DNA of 64,000 nt from Kordiimonas pumila (GTDB lineage Bacteria; Pseudomonadota; Alphaproteobacteria; Sphingomonadales; Kordiimonadaceae): the NCBI RefSeq assembly GCF_015240255.1, contig NZ_CP061205.1:2501501-2565500 (forward strand). The letters run 5' to 3'. How positions within the stretch are numbered: the first letter of the stretch is position 1; each line of letters starts with the position of its first letter. Below are positions 46,605 through 57,200 of the stretch, in pieces. The position numbers and the translations under genes are program-made. Below the pieces are notes generated by a model. That model worked only from the letters and a program-made list of their open reading frames with translations. It ran no database searches and was not told the DNA's origin.

Positions 46605-46655
46605 GGGCATAAGTTTATTTGCCAGTTGTATAGCCGGGCATATGTTTAGTATGCC
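46605..46655. repeat. Direct and inverted repeats in the dnaB upstream region
   Basis: GGGCATAAGTTTA (46605-46617) recurs as GGGCATATGTTTA (46636-46648), one mismatch in 13, spaced 31 bases start to start (about three helical turns). The second copy also forms an inverted repeat, GGCATA (46637-46642) with TATGCC (46650-46655). These may be operator sites of the dnaB promoter. Confidence 0.4.
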
Positions 46656-46692
46656 ATAGGTATAAGATATAAATCTCAGGGAAAGTAACTTC

Positions 46693-48222
46693 ATGTCACT
46701 TAGAAACAGTCCAATTATTGCTAATGACGATGAGGCCTCTCCAAAATACCGGCAACCCCCGCATAACCTTGAGGCTGAGCAAGCCTTACTTGGCTCTATA
46801 CTGGTAAACAATGAAGCCGCACAAAAGGTTCAGGGCTTTTTAGGCCCTGAGCATTTTTTCGAGCCGGTTCACGGCAGAATATACGAATCTGTTCTCAAAC
46901 TGCTGGATAAAAACCAGATTGCTGATCCGGTTAAATTAAAACCATATTTTGAAAATGACGAAGCCCTTACTGATGTTGGTGGCGCCCAGTATCTTGTAAG
47001 GCTTGCCGCCTCCGCAGCGACCATCATTAACGCTGAAGACTATGGTCGAACGATTTATGACCTATCAATTCGCAGGTCTCTTATTCATATCGGCGAAGAT
47101 ATGGTTAATAACGCTTATGATTCTCCAATTGATGAGGAAGCATCTGATCAAATTTCAGACGCAGAAAAACAATTATTTGATCTTGCTGAACTTGGGCAAG
47201 CAGAGACTGGTGCACAGCCCTTTTCTCGCGCTCTTAGAGTAGCCGTTGAAAATATTGAAAATGCTTACAAAGACCCTGACAGTTTATCTGGTATTACGAC
47301 AGGCCTTACCAAACTTAATGATAAAATTGGAGGGCTTCATAACAGTGACCTTGTGATACTTGCAGGCCGTCCGGCTATGGGTAAAACAGCTTTAGCTACA
47401 AATATCGCCTTTAATGCCGCAGAGCGATACTCTCAGGACCGAATGTCCGGCGTGGACTTAGAAAGATCTAAAGGCGCTGTTGTTTGCTTTTTTAGCCTTG
47501 AGATGTCCGCCGATCAGCTTGCTGCGCGTATTCTCTCTGATATTGCCAATCGGTTTTATGATGGCCATAACCCTATTCAATCTCACGCCATGCGTCAGGG
47601 CAAGTTAACACAAGATCAATTTGAAGCAATTGCTAGAGCGGCAATTACTCTTGAAGATGTACCTTTGTTTATTGATGATACACCAGCCCTGACAATAGCT
47701 AGCCTTAGAACCCGCGCACGGCGGCTTAAGCGCCAACACAATCTAGGGCTTATCGTGGTCGATTACTTACAGCTTCTACGTGGTAGTAACAAAGCAGGTG
47801 GCTCAGAAAATCGTGTACAAGAAATTTCAGAAATTACGCGTGGTCTTAAAGGGTTAGCAAAGGAACTTCATATTCCAGTAATAGCTTTATCGCAGCTTAG
47901 CCGTACCGTTGAATCGCGCGAAAATAAACGCCCCATGCTTTCTGATCTTCGCGAATCTGGCTCTATTGAGCAAGATGCTGATATGGTGATGTTTGTCTTT
48001 AGGGAAGAATATTACAAAGAAAAAGATCAACCATCTGAAAGCGATCAAGTGAAGCATGCAGAATGGCAAGCGCAGATGTCTGCACTCTATGGGAAGGCCG
48101 AACTAATAATTGGCAAACAAAGACACGGTCCCGTGGGTACTATTCAGTTAGCGTTTGAAAAAGAATTTACACGCTTCTCTGATTTAGCGGATGAGGATCA
48201 TCTTCCAGAGCGATTTGAATAA
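46693..48222 (+). CDS. dnaB: Replicative DNA helicase DnaB
   Basis: Hexameric 5'-3' helicase that drives the replication fork. The 509 residues contain the N-terminal domain with PPHNLEAEQALLGSIL (around residue 22), a linker, and the RecA-like domain with Walker A AGRPAMGKTALATN, VCFFSLEMS, Walker B LIVVDYLQLL, and LSQLSRTVESRENKRPMLSDLRESG. No intein interrupts it. It follows the rpsF-rpsR-rplI unit behind a terminator and has its own 190-base upstream region containing DnaA-box-like sites. It converges on the ferredoxin gene. Confidence 0.98.
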   Translation: MSLRNSPIIANDDEASPKYRQPPHNLEAEQALLGSILVNNEAAQKVQGFLGPEHFFEPVHGRIYESVLKLLDKNQIADPVKLKPYFENDEALTDVGGAQYLVRLAASAATIINAEDYGRTIYDLSIRRSLIHIGEDMVNNAYDSPIDEEASDQISDAEKQLFDLAELGQAETGAQPFSRALRVAVENIENAYKDPDSLSGITTGLTKLNDKIGGLHNSDLVILAGRPAMGKTALATNIAFNAAERYSQDRMSGVDLERSKGAVVCFFSLEMSADQLAARILSDIANRFYDGHNPIQSHAMRQGKLTQDQFEAIARAAITLEDVPLFIDDTPALTIASLRTRARRLKRQHNLGLIVVDYLQLLRGSNKAGGSENRVQEISEITRGLKGLAKELHIPVIALSQLSRTVESRENKRPMLSDLRESGSIEQDADMVMFVFREEYYKEKDQPSESDQVKHAEWQAQMSALYGKAELIIGKQRHGPVGTIQLAFEKEFTRFSDLADEDHLPERFE

Positions 48223-48279
48223 GGCCGTATTTTTGGCGCTTAACACATCGGAGAGCTGCGTTAGCGGTTTATCATGAGT

Positions 48280-48618
48280 TTAAAACCCAATCATATTTCT
48301 GCTTTCCTTAGGCAGAATTAACTTCATACCGTCAAGCTCTGATGTCACAAGTAATTGGCACCCTAGCCTTGATGTGGCCCTGAGCCCACTTGCGAGATCA
48401 AGCATTTCTTCTTCCTCATCGCTAGCTTCAGGAAGCAGGTCATAAAACTCTTTATCAACAATAACATGACATGTTGAGCAAGCCATATTGCCTTCACAGG
48501 CACCTTCAATTTCAAGGCCATTTTCTTGTGCTATTTGCAAGATGGAAGCCCCACATTCTGCTGTAACTTCAACCTCATTACCGTCGTGTTTAATAAAATA
48601 AAGCCGCACAAGCGTCAT
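48280..48618 (-). CDS. fdx: 2Fe-2S ferredoxin, adrenodoxin/Isc type
   Basis: Electron carrier for iron-sulfur cluster assembly or for P450-like partners. The 112 residues contain the ligand set Cys41, Cys47, Cys50 and Cys87 in the pattern C-X5-C-X2-C ... C (GACEGNMACSTCHV), as in bacterial Fdx and mitochondrial adrenodoxin. The acidic patch DEEEEMLDLA is typical of the partner-binding helix. It overlaps the preceding cysteine desulfurase gene by 4 bases, which supports a role in cluster assembly. Confidence 0.93.
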   Translation of the reverse strand: MTLVRLYFIKHDGNEVEVTAECGASILQIAQENGLEIEGACEGNMACSTCHVIVDKEFYDLLPEASDEEEEMLDLASGLRATSRLGCQLLVTSELDGMKLILPKESRNMIGF

Positions 48619-49769
48619 AAGCGAATGCCCCCTGCTTCATGAACAGCTTTAATAATTATATCTGCAGCTCTATCAAGTTCAATACGAGTAGTAAAGCGCC
48701 CTATTCCAATGCGTAGTGAGGATTGGGCCTCAGCTTCCGTTTTCCCTATCGCCTGCAAAACATACGAAGGCCCAGATACAGCTGAAGCACATGCAGCACC
48801 ACTAGACAGCGCTATTCCCCTAATTGAGCTTAGTAAAATTGAACCGTCTATACCGGGAAATGTTAGATTTAAATTGCCTTGCCACCGTGCCAAGGCATCA
48901 CCGTTGAGGATAAGCCCGGGCAAAGCATTAAAGAGCATATCTTTAAAGCGTCCCATTTTTGTAGCTGTTCTACCAATTTCCTGAACCATTTCATCTGATG
49001 CTATATCAGCCGCTTTACCAAGCCCTACCGCAAGAGCAGGCGCTACTGTACCAGACCTATAGCCATATTCTTGTCCGCCACCAGACATTTGAGGGATAAG
49101 GGCAGTTTGACGACCGTTACGTTTATAAAGGGCACCAATTCCTTTTGGGCCATATATTTTATGGCCAGAAATACTCATGAAATCAATATTCATAGAATTA
49201 ACATCAAGAGGAATTTTGCCAAAAGCCTGTGCTGCATCGCAGTGAAACAGCACCCCCTTTGCGTGTGCAATTCTGCCTATTTCAGCAATAGGCTGGATAA
49301 CGCCAATTTCATTATTAACAGCCATAACCGAAACCAGCGCCGTTTTATCAGTGAGTGAACCGCGCAATTGGTCTAAATCTATTAATCCATTGGGTTTTAC
49401 CGGGAGCACGGTTAACTCAAGCCCTTTTGCGGCACAGTATTTTGCTGCTTCAAGTACGCACTTATGCTCTGTTGCAACAGTCACCAAATGGGGTTTCTTT
49501 TGCCCCCAAGCCTCCATCACACCTTTAATAGCAAGATTATTGGCCTCGGTTGCCCCCGATAAAAATATAATTTCATCATGGCCAGCACCGATTAAGGTCG
49601 CAATGTTTTCACGAGCTAGTTCAATGGCTGCTTCTGTTTCCCAGCCATAAGCATGTGTACTTGAATGCGGATTGCCAAATTTTTCTTGAAAGAAAGGCAT
49701 CATTGACGAAAGAACACGTTCGTCAAGCGGTGTCGTGGCCTGATAATCAAGATAGATAGCTTGTGTCAT
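48615..49769 (-). CDS. Cysteine desulfurase (IscS/NifS type), second of tandem pair
   Basis: PLP enzyme that takes sulfur from cysteine for iron-sulfur clusters and tRNA thiolation. The 384 residues show LDYQATTPLD at the start, the PLP Lys204 in SGHKIYGPKG, and catalytic Cys327 in LSSGAACASA on the flexible loop. Both key residues are present, so it is likely active. It follows another cysteine desulfurase by 8 bases and overlaps fdx by 4, so the three genes form one operon. The two desulfurases are clearly diverged from each other, suggesting specialised sulfur acceptors. Confidence 0.93.
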   Translation of the reverse strand: MTQAIYLDYQATTPLDERVLSSMMPFFQEKFGNPHSSTHAYGWETEAAIELARENIATLIGAGHDEIIFLSGATEANNLAIKGVMEAWGQKKPHLVTVATEHKCVLEAAKYCAAKGLELTVLPVKPNGLIDLDQLRGSLTDKTALVSVMAVNNEIGVIQPIAEIGRIAHAKGVLFHCDAAQAFGKIPLDVNSMNIDFMSISGHKIYGPKGIGALYKRNGRQTALIPQMSGGGQEYGYRSGTVAPALAVGLGKAADIASDEMVQEIGRTATKMGRFKDMLFNALPGLILNGDALARWQGNLNLTFPGIDGSILLSSIRGIALSSGAACASAVSGPSYVLQAIGKTEAEAQSSLRIGIGRFTTRIELDRAADIIIKAVHEAGGIRL

Positions 49770-49777
49770 AAACTCTA

Positions 49778-50902
49778 TTATCCGCGCGAATTATGTGTTC
49801 GGTTATAAATTGTATGCCATGCATTAGCAAACGCAACTATATCATCGTTACTTGTCTGGTACCCAAGCGATACCCTGATGGATGAAGTCGCCGTTGTATC
49901 ATCATACCCCATTGCAGATAAAACATGGGATACTTTTACTTTGCCAGATGAGCATGCGGACCCTGAAGAAACGCATATACTAGCCAAATCAAAATGCATC
50001 ACCTGTGTTTCCCCCTTGACACCCGGCATAAGTAAACAACTGGTATTAGGCAAGCGTTCACTTGATAAGGCTGCAACAGAAGATTCGCCTGAAATAGCTA
50101 TTATTTTACGCTCCAGCGTATCACGCAGTTGCTGTAAGCGCATCATATCAGCCAAGCCAACTAAAGCATCAATCGCGGCTACCCCAAAACCTGCAATACC
50201 TGCAACATTTTCGGTGCCAGACCTGCGCCCAAGCTCCTGTCCGCCACCAACAACAAGGGGCATTAAGGGGGCTGTTGGTTTTAAAACAATAGCCGCAACA
50301 CCTTGTGGCCCACCAATTTTATGGCCCGAGAGCGTTATATAATCTGCCCCCAGCGAGGTTTGGTCTATCGGAACCTTACCAGCTCCTTGAATAGCATCAG
50401 TATGCAGCCTTGCGCCATATTTTTGCACTATTTCTGCAATTTCACTAATCGGCTGAAGCACCCCGGTTTCGTTATTAGCAAGCATTACTGAAACAAGCGC
50501 TGGTCTAAGGGCTATTTTCAGGTTCTGCTCGAGGCTTATTAAATCAACAACTCCGGTTTTGGATGTTTTTATCATATGAACTGGCAAGCCAGACTTACGG
50601 ACAGCCGCCAAAGTGCTGTCATGCTCGATAGATGAAACGACAAGTGAAGCTGCACCTGACCCCATAATGACAGTGTTATTTGCCTCCGTGCCACTTGCGG
50701 TAAATACAATATCCCGTGGCCGTGCACCGACAAGTGCTGCAATTTTTGATCTGGCTTCTTCCACTTCAGCACGTGCACCACGCCCAGCAGCATGAACAGA
50801 AGATGGGTTACCCACCACTGCCATTGTGGAGGCAACCTTTTCAATCACGCTGGTGCGAATCGGCGATGTCGCGTTATAATCAAGATAGTGTTTATATTTC
50901 AT
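49778..50902 (-). CDS. Cysteine desulfurase (NifS-like), first of tandem pair
   Basis: PLP-dependent cysteine desulfurase of 374 residues. It starts LDYNATSPIRTSV, has the PLP Lys195 in SGHKIGGPQG, and catalytic Cys317 in SSGSACSSGKVKVSH. I start at ATG 50902 (MKYKHYLDYNAT), which aligns with NifS family starts; an ATG at 50914 and a TTG at 50938 are in the same frame and no candidate has a good ribosome binding site. It is first of the desulfurase-desulfurase-fdx operon and divergent from an alpha/beta hydrolase often found beside such genes in alphaproteobacteria. No iscR, iscU or iscA is nearby. Confidence 0.9.
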   Translation of the reverse strand: MKYKHYLDYNATSPIRTSVIEKVASTMAVVGNPSSVHAAGRGARAEVEEARSKIAALVGARPRDIVFTASGTEANNTVIMGSGAASLVVSSIEHDSTLAAVRKSGLPVHMIKTSKTGVVDLISLEQNLKIALRPALVSVMLANNETGVLQPISEIAEIVQKYGARLHTDAIQGAGKVPIDQTSLGADYITLSGHKIGGPQGVAAIVLKPTAPLMPLVVGGGQELGRRSGTENVAGIAGFGVAAIDALVGLADMMRLQQLRDTLERKIIAISGESSVAALSSERLPNTSCLLMPGVKGETQVMHFDLASICVSSGSACSSGKVKVSHVLSAMGYDDTTATSSIRVSLGYQTSNDDIVAFANAWHTIYNRTHNSRG

Positions 50903-51061
50903 AATGGCTGGCATAGGCCCATTTTTGGGTACATTCAATTCTAATTTGCATATGATGGTCGAGTTTACTTGCGGTTTGCTGTTAAAATTCTATATATCAC
51001 TTCACACTACGGCTTTACTGCTGTTTTAACATTTAACATCTAGTACCGAAAAAGATTTCTT

Positions 51062-51706
51062 ATGCCCGAAATTATTTTCAACGGACCAGCCGGTCGACTT
51101 GAAGGCCGATACCAGCCTGGTAAAACAGACACGTCTCCCGTGGCGCTTATTTTACATCCGCACCCACAATATGGTGGGACAATGGATAATAAGGTCACAT
51201 ATTACCTTTACCATGCTTTTGCGCATCGTGGTTTTGCAACGCTTCGGATAAACTTTCGCGGCGTTGGTAGAAGTCAGGGTGAATATGATGCAGGTATTGG
51301 TGAACTTTCCGATGCTGCTTCTGCTCTTGACTGGCTTCAGTCGATGAACCCAAATGCAACAGGGTCGTGGATTGCAGGTTTTTCATTTGGTGCGTGGATT
51401 GGTATGCAGCTTTTAATGCGCCGTCCAGAGATCAAAGGCTTCATTTCAGTTGCTCCACCAGCAAACCAGTATGATTTCTCTTTTCTGGCACCCTGCCCGT
51501 CCTCTGGACTCATTGTGCAAGCAGACGCTGATGATTTGGTGACGCCTATTTCGATTCATAAGCTAGTCGAAAAATTAAAAATGCAAAAAGGCATTACCAT
51601 TCATCATGACATAATCAAAAATGCTAACCACTTTTTTGAAACCGAACTGAACGCAATGATGGCATCAGTTAACGCATACCTAAATATGCGATTGAGTGGT
51701 GAATAA
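51062..51706 (+). CDS. Cytoplasmic alpha/beta hydrolase
   Basis: Hydrolase-fold protein of 214 residues without a signal peptide. The oxyanion region LILHPHPQYGGTMDNKV is highly characteristic of a bacterial dienelactone-hydrolase-like family. The nucleophile elbow is GFSFGAW (Ser), the acid lies in QADADDLVTP (Asp) and the His in IKNANHFFE. The substrate is unknown. It is divergent from the tandem cysteine desulfurases, an arrangement common in alphaproteobacteria. The stop codon lies in the loop of a hairpin that can act as terminator (51691-51737). Confidence 0.88.
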   Translation: MPEIIFNGPAGRLEGRYQPGKTDTSPVALILHPHPQYGGTMDNKVTYYLYHAFAHRGFATLRINFRGVGRSQGEYDAGIGELSDAASALDWLQSMNPNATGSWIAGFSFGAWIGMQLLMRRPEIKGFISVAPPANQYDFSFLAPCPSSGLIVQADADDLVTPISIHKLVEKLKMQKGITIHHDIIKNANHFFETELNAMMASVNAYLNMRLSGE

Positions 51707-51737
51707 TCATCACTCAATTGGTTAGCGTTTTATTTTT
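51691..51737 (+). terminator. Hairpin at the hydrolase stop codon followed by a T-run
   Basis: ATTGAGTGGTGA (51691-51702) pairs with TCATCACTCAAT (51707-51718) with one G-U pair. The loop ATAA contains part of the stop codon. A T-rich run (TTTTATTTTTT) follows after a ten-base gap, so termination strength is uncertain. It converges with anmK. Confidence 0.6.
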
Positions 51738-52890
51738 TAAAGTTAGCCATTAAAGGCACATGGTAAACGCCCCCACATGTGGGCTCCTTACAACCAGTTG
51801 TGCTAGGTATACTAAGAGGAAGTCCCCGTCTAGACCTGACGGCGAGAAAAGCAAAAGCTTCCGCTTCTATAGCGTCGCCGCGAAGGCCTATGGTCTCAAT
51901 AGGATCAAGGAGGACAGGTAAACGCCGCCTCAGCCTGCGCATTAATGTAATATTTTGGCGCCCGCCGCCGCAAATATACCAAGCCTCTGGCGGCCTTGGA
52001 AAATGACTTTGGGCCGAAACAATAGTTTCTACGACAAAGTTTGTAAGTGTTGCCGAACCATCTTCTGCCGATAAACCCCGAACTGCCTGAATATTAAAAT
52101 CATCTCTATCCAAGGTTTTTGGGGGCATCTCATCAAAATACGGCGAAGCCATCAGGCCCATGACAACCTCTTCATGGTTTAGGCCTCTCGCTGCCAAATT
52201 GCCGTCGGTGTCACATGGCTTGCCGGTGTGGATTTCAGCCCAATCATCAAGCATTGCATTGCCGGGGCCTGTATCAAAGGCAATAACTTCTGGTTCATCA
52301 TCACTATTGGCGAAGGAAACCCAAGTCACATTGGCAACACCACCAATGTTTAAAACGGCAATCGTTTTATGTTTTCTTGCTCTTTTCAGTAGTGCCGCAT
52401 GATATAGGGGCACCAATGGAGCTCCTTCACCGCCAGCCGCAACATCAGCTGACCTAAAATCATTCACTACAGGAATGCCCGTACGGCCTGCAAGCCGGCC
52501 ACCATCACCAATTTGCCATGTCCAGCCCCTATCGGGCCGGTGTGTTAATGTTTGACCGTGAAAGCCAATTACATCGATAGTTTTTTTCTTTTGCCCCGTT
52601 ATGGCAAGTAACTCTTCAACCGCATGCGCATTCCAGTCTGTTAACTCTTGCTCTAGCAAGCGAATAACTTCTGGAGCATCATTCTTGCTGCCACACTTGG
52701 CTGCAACATGCATTCCTTCTTTTATGCGGTCCCTAACATCTGAGGGAAACGGAATTGTCATTGATGGCCCTAAGCGTTCCACCCTAACACCGTCAGTATA
52801 AATCATCGCAGCGTCAACACCGTCCATTGATGTGCCACTCATTAAACCGATTGCACACTTGATCTCACCGGTTTCACCAAAAAACGACAT
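51730..52890 (-). CDS. anmK: Anhydro-N-acetylmuramic acid kinase
   Basis: Phosphorylates and opens 1,6-anhydro-MurNAc during cell-wall recycling, giving MurNAc-6-phosphate. The 386 residues start with the signature IGLMSGTSMDGVDAA, then the catalytic region DFRSADVAAGGEGAPLVP and NIGGVANVTW, and DTGPGNAMLDDW. The start at ATG 52890 follows AGGGAAAA; the frame extends 22 codons upstream without homology. It is divergent from tyrS, a pairing seen in many alphaproteobacteria. It functionally complements mltG, although not in the same operon. Confidence 0.96.
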   Translation of the reverse strand: MSFFGETGEIKCAIGLMSGTSMDGVDAAMIYTDGVRVERLGPSMTIPFPSDVRDRIKEGMHVAAKCGSKNDAPEVIRLLEQELTDWNAHAVEELLAITGQKKKTIDVIGFHGQTLTHRPDRGWTWQIGDGGRLAGRTGIPVVNDFRSADVAAGGEGAPLVPLYHAALLKRARKHKTIAVLNIGGVANVTWVSFANSDDEPEVIAFDTGPGNAMLDDWAEIHTGKPCDTDGNLAARGLNHEEVVMGLMASPYFDEMPPKTLDRDDFNIQAVRGLSAEDGSATLTNFVVETIVSAQSHFPRPPEAWYICGGGRQNITLMRRLRRRLPVLLDPIETIGLRGDAIEAEAFAFLAVRSRRGLPLSIPSTTGCKEPTCGGVYHVPLMANFKK

Positions 52891-53018
52891 AATTTTCCCT
52901 GTAAATTCGTTGTGGGTATTTGATAGGCTTTGCCTTTTGAACACCCTATGGTACATCAGCGACTTCTTAAATAGTCTTTTTTAAGATTACGATAAATTTT
53001 ATCTAACTGGAATGTAAT

Positions 53019-54272
53019 ATGGCTGCTTTAAAATCAGATTTTCTGAACGTATTGAATGAACGAGGGTTTATTCATCAAACAACAGATATGGATGCCCTTG
53101 ATCATAAAATGGCATCTGGTCCGATTTCAGCTTATATTGGTTTTGATTGCACGGCCCCCTCTCTGCATATTGGCAGTCAGGTACAAATAATGATGCTTCG
53201 GTGGCTGCAAAAATGTGGCCATAAACCTATTGTTTTGATGGGTGGCGGAACGAGTAAAATTGGTGATCCAACGGGACGCGATGAATCTCGCCTACTTATG
53301 ACCGATGAAATTATTCAGAGTAATATGGACGGTATTAAATCTATCTTTGATAATTTTCTCACTTTTGGTGATGGCACAACAGATGCCGTAATGGTCAACA
53401 ACGGAGAATGGCTCGATAAAATTGAATATATTCCGTTTTTGCGTGAAATTGGGCCTCATTTCACCATAAACCGCATGCTCACTTTTGATAGTGTTAAACT
53501 AAGGCTAGACCGTGAACAGCCCCTGACTTTCCTTGAATTCAATTACATGATCCTTCAGGCTTATGATTTCATGGAACTAGGGAAACGACATAACTGCCTT
53601 CTTCAAATGGGTGGTTCTGATCAATGGGGCAATATTGTCAATGGTATTGAACTATCCCGGCGTGTAAATGGCCTTGGACTTTACGGATTAACGACACCGC
53701 TTATTACCATGTCAGATGGGAAAAAAATGGGTAAATCGGCTTCCGGGGCAATTTGGATGAACGAGGCTAGCCTGCCAGCATATGATTATTGGCAGTTTTG
53801 GCGTAATATTCAAGATGCTGATGTTGGCCGTTTTATGCGCTTGTTTACTGAATTGCCTTTGGGTGAAATCAAACGCTATGAAGCGCTTGAAGGCTCGGAA
53901 ATTAACGAGGCAAAAATTATACTGGCAAATGAAGTAACTGCTCTATGTCGCGGTAAAGATGCCTCTATAGCTGCAGCAAAAACTGCTCGAGAAACCTTTG
54001 AACACGGCGGCGCGGGTGAAGACTTGCCAACTATTCAAATGTTATCATCTGACTTACAGACTGGCATTAATATTGTAGATCTATTTATAAATGCCGGGCT
54101 AGCCACCTCCAAAGGTGAGGTGCGCCGCCTAATAAAGCAAGGTGGGGCCAAGCTGAATGATGCAAAAATTGACAGTGAAGAGATGCTTGTAACCACCAGT
54201 AATATTCAGGGTGGTCAAATAAAACTGTCTTCGGGTAAAAAGCGGCATGCTCTCGTAAAAGCGACTGCGTAA
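53019..54272 (+). CDS. tyrS: Tyrosyl-tRNA synthetase
   Basis: Class I synthetase charging tRNA-Tyr. The 417 residues contain the HIGH-like motif [11 protein letters not shown], the tyrosine pocket [13 protein letters not shown] and GGSDQWGNI, and the KMSKS-like [10 protein letters not shown]-terminal S4 RNA-binding domain (about 350-417: [18 protein letters not shown]) follows. The length is normal. It is divergent from anmK with a 128-base spacer and converges on the AsmA-like gene 11 bases away. Confidence 0.97.
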   Translation: MAALKSDFLNVLNERGFIHQTTDMDALDHKMASGPISAYIGFDCTAPSLHIGSQVQIMMLRWLQKCGHKPIVLMGGGTSKIGDPTGRDESRLLMTDEIIQSNMDGIKSIFDNFLTFGDGTTDAVMVNNGEWLDKIEYIPFLREIGPHFTINRMLTFDSVKLRLDREQPLTFLEFNYMILQAYDFMELGKRHNCLLQMGGSDQWGNIVNGIELSRRVNGLGLYGLTTPLITMSDGKKMGKSASGAIWMNEASLPAYDYWQFWRNIQDADVGRFMRLFTELPLGEIKRYEALEGSEINEAKIILANEVTALCRGKDASIAAAKTARETFEHGGAGEDLPTIQMLSSDLQTGINIVDLFINAGLATSKGEVRRLIKQGGAKLNDAKIDSEEMLVTTSNIQGGQIKLSSGKKRHALVKATA

Positions 54273-54283
54273 TAACTTTATTT

Positions 54284-57200
54284 TTAAGGCTCAGGTTCCT
54301 GGTAAAGGTCAGGATCTTGGGCCTCTTGGCTTTCGTTTGTCGTGGCCTCGGGCGTTATAGATTGAGGCTCATCCAGCGGTTTATCGACTTTTGGACTTTC
54401 TATAGCGTCAACCTTTCCTTTGCCCCCTTCAAAAAGTAGCCGTAAAAAGCCTGGCGCCAAGCCAGAAAGAGCATTTACAGAGACTTTTGGGTCGCTGGTC
54501 AGGCCTTTAATTCTGTATGTTACCCCAAATAAGCCCTTACCATCACCGCCAGAAAATAGGCCGCCAACAAGAGGTATTTTCCCCAAAATTGAATTTAGAC
54601 CGTAGGCTGGAACGATTACACCATTGATGTTAATTTTGCCTTCAGTTGTTTGTATTTGCCCCTCCATAGTCATACCAAGTGATGAGCCATTTGCCTTCAG
54701 ATTATTAATATCAAGCAAGCTGTTTGCATATGAAAATGGCATAGTTACTTTATCAAGGTCTAGCTCGTCATCACCTAGGTATTCATCTAAGCCATCAATA
54801 ATGCCTTCAGTAACCTCTGAAGATAGATGTTTTCTGCCAACAAGATGCGTTCCCGTGATTTCGAGATCACCAGATAAAGCTAAAGCTTCGCCCCACCCTC
54901 CTGTCTCGCCTTTTAATAAAAGGCCTCCGCCATCAACATGGGGGAACAGGCCTAAGCCCTGTAGTAAAACGCTTGCATCTTGGGTTTCCACAGTAATTTT
55001 TTGATTATTTTGATCATTTGGTTCGATAATAATACGGCTAAGTCCAATATCATCACGGGCTGTAAAGAATAGGTTTTTGGGTTCATCATTAGTAAATTCA
55101 AGATTTGCAACAACATCTGAAAAGCTTTCACCGTTCAATAGGTATAAAATGCCAGTCTTTAGTGATATTTTAAAGCCTTGAGTGTCTTTACTCTGATCAT
55201 CGGAGGCAGCTTGCGTGGTTTTTCCTTTTAATAGCAAGGGAGCCAAATCAAATGCGTCAGCTGTGATTAGCACTTCAACCGGCTTTGCATTACCTGCCTG
55301 CAACTCTACCGTCATTCCTGTTGTTTTATTTAAATTTCTCACGGTAGCATTAAGAGAAAAAGTATCATTATTTGCAGAGGGAAACTCCATCGTTGATGCA
55401 ATGTCAATATTATCGCCACGAATAATAACAGGCTCAAGAGTAACCTTATCGCCATCTAGCTTTAATGTGCCTGTCACATGTGCCGGCACAGAGGTCTGTT
55501 TTTCCCAAGCTATTTGAGGAATTGAAAGCACAGTATCCGTAACGTCCGCTGAAAAATATCCAATTCTGAACTTTAAGTTACGTCCTAGAAAGCTTGCCTC
55601 CGCTATGGCTTTTCCGGCCAAATAATCCTTAACGTCAACCTTTAAAGCACTCAGGTCATTTTCATCTACCTTAGCGCTCATAACCAAAAAACTAGTGTCC
55701 GCTGACAAATTTTGCCTACCAAGAAGAAAGTTTTCTCGCCAATATAAGTTCATAGGTACGCCGTTCAAAACACCCGTACCTTCCGCTGTTAATTCATCGT
55801 TATTTAGCTGGAGAGTGATATCACTCGCACTTAGCCCTTCACCATCCAATAGGTCTTTTAAAACAGTGTTGGAGGTCTTCGCCGAAACTTCATATTTAAC
55901 ATCATCGGTATCAGGGCTTTTCACCAATGGCAGCGTAATTTTTGCAAAAACCTCTGCCTCACCTCCAAACCTATTAATATCTAGATTTAGTCGATCAGAG
56001 ACACGAACCGGTTCAGGATCAATCACCCTAAGAATATCTTGAATAGGCCCCTTTAGGTTAATAGAAAACACGCCTGTTCCGCCGCCAGGCACATCAATAT
56101 CTGACATATCAGCTTTTGATCCAGCAATAGGCAGTCCCGCAATAGTGCCGTCATCAATATCCACGGAAAAGTTCGTTTCTGTTAATAACCCTGAACCTGA
56201 AACATCTTTTAGTGGCTTCATATCTTTAAGATAATAAGTTTCAACGCCTTGAACCTTAAAGTCTAATTGAAACGGGCTATTATTCAAAAACGGCGTGGAT
56301 CCATCAGGATTTATATTTACCATTAAGTGTGCATCCAGCGCCGTGCCACCTACCATATTATTTTCCACCCAAACGCGAGCCCCTCTCGGGGTTCCATCTG
56401 GATGTGTTTTAATAGGCCAATAGCTTAAAACATCTGAAATACTGGCTTTACTTGCGGTTAGGTCAAGAAGATAGCCTGCGTTATCTTCCCCCTCTTCCCA
56501 GTATATCAACCCATTGCCAGTTATATTTCTTTGGCCGGTTGAAAATTCTATGCGGTCGAAAACAATAACTTCTTCTGACATATCAAATGCACCAGAAATA
56601 ACCCCGTATTGAAGGGTAGCGGGTTTGGGATAACTTACAGGATCAAGCAAATACCCTTCACCAACATCTAGATTAAAGGAAGCAGACCGTAATCCCTCTG
56701 CTGAGGTCATGTTGAGGCCAAAACTTACACCAACAGGAAAATGCAAATAGCTCATAATTTCTGGCATTTCATTTGTTAGGGCAAGACGGGCAAAATCTAT
56801 ATCCGTGAATGAAAGGTTAAGCGAAAGTTTCCCTTCAAAGGGTTCAGCATTTCCACCCAGTCTGATTCTAACTGGCTGTTGAGCCATATAAGCATCTATT
56901 TGAGCACTAACTTCCAGCGCTTCATTGTTATTTCCAAGTCGAAGCGAAGGTAAGCTTAGGCTTACATCTGGCAGGTTTGCGCCGCGCACCAGCGATATTT
57001 TGCTATTATTAAGAATAACGCTTTGCAGTCTGGGCGCATTTTTAAGTAGCCGCGCAGTAAAGCGGCTGAACGCTTCGGCGATTGGTTTGAAAACTACAGG
57101 CTTAGGAAAGCCTTTAAACGCCAATAAATCTGCAAAAATACTTTCACTCGTAGAATCGCTAAAGCCAGCAAGGTCAAGCACATGAACATTAGCTTTATCA

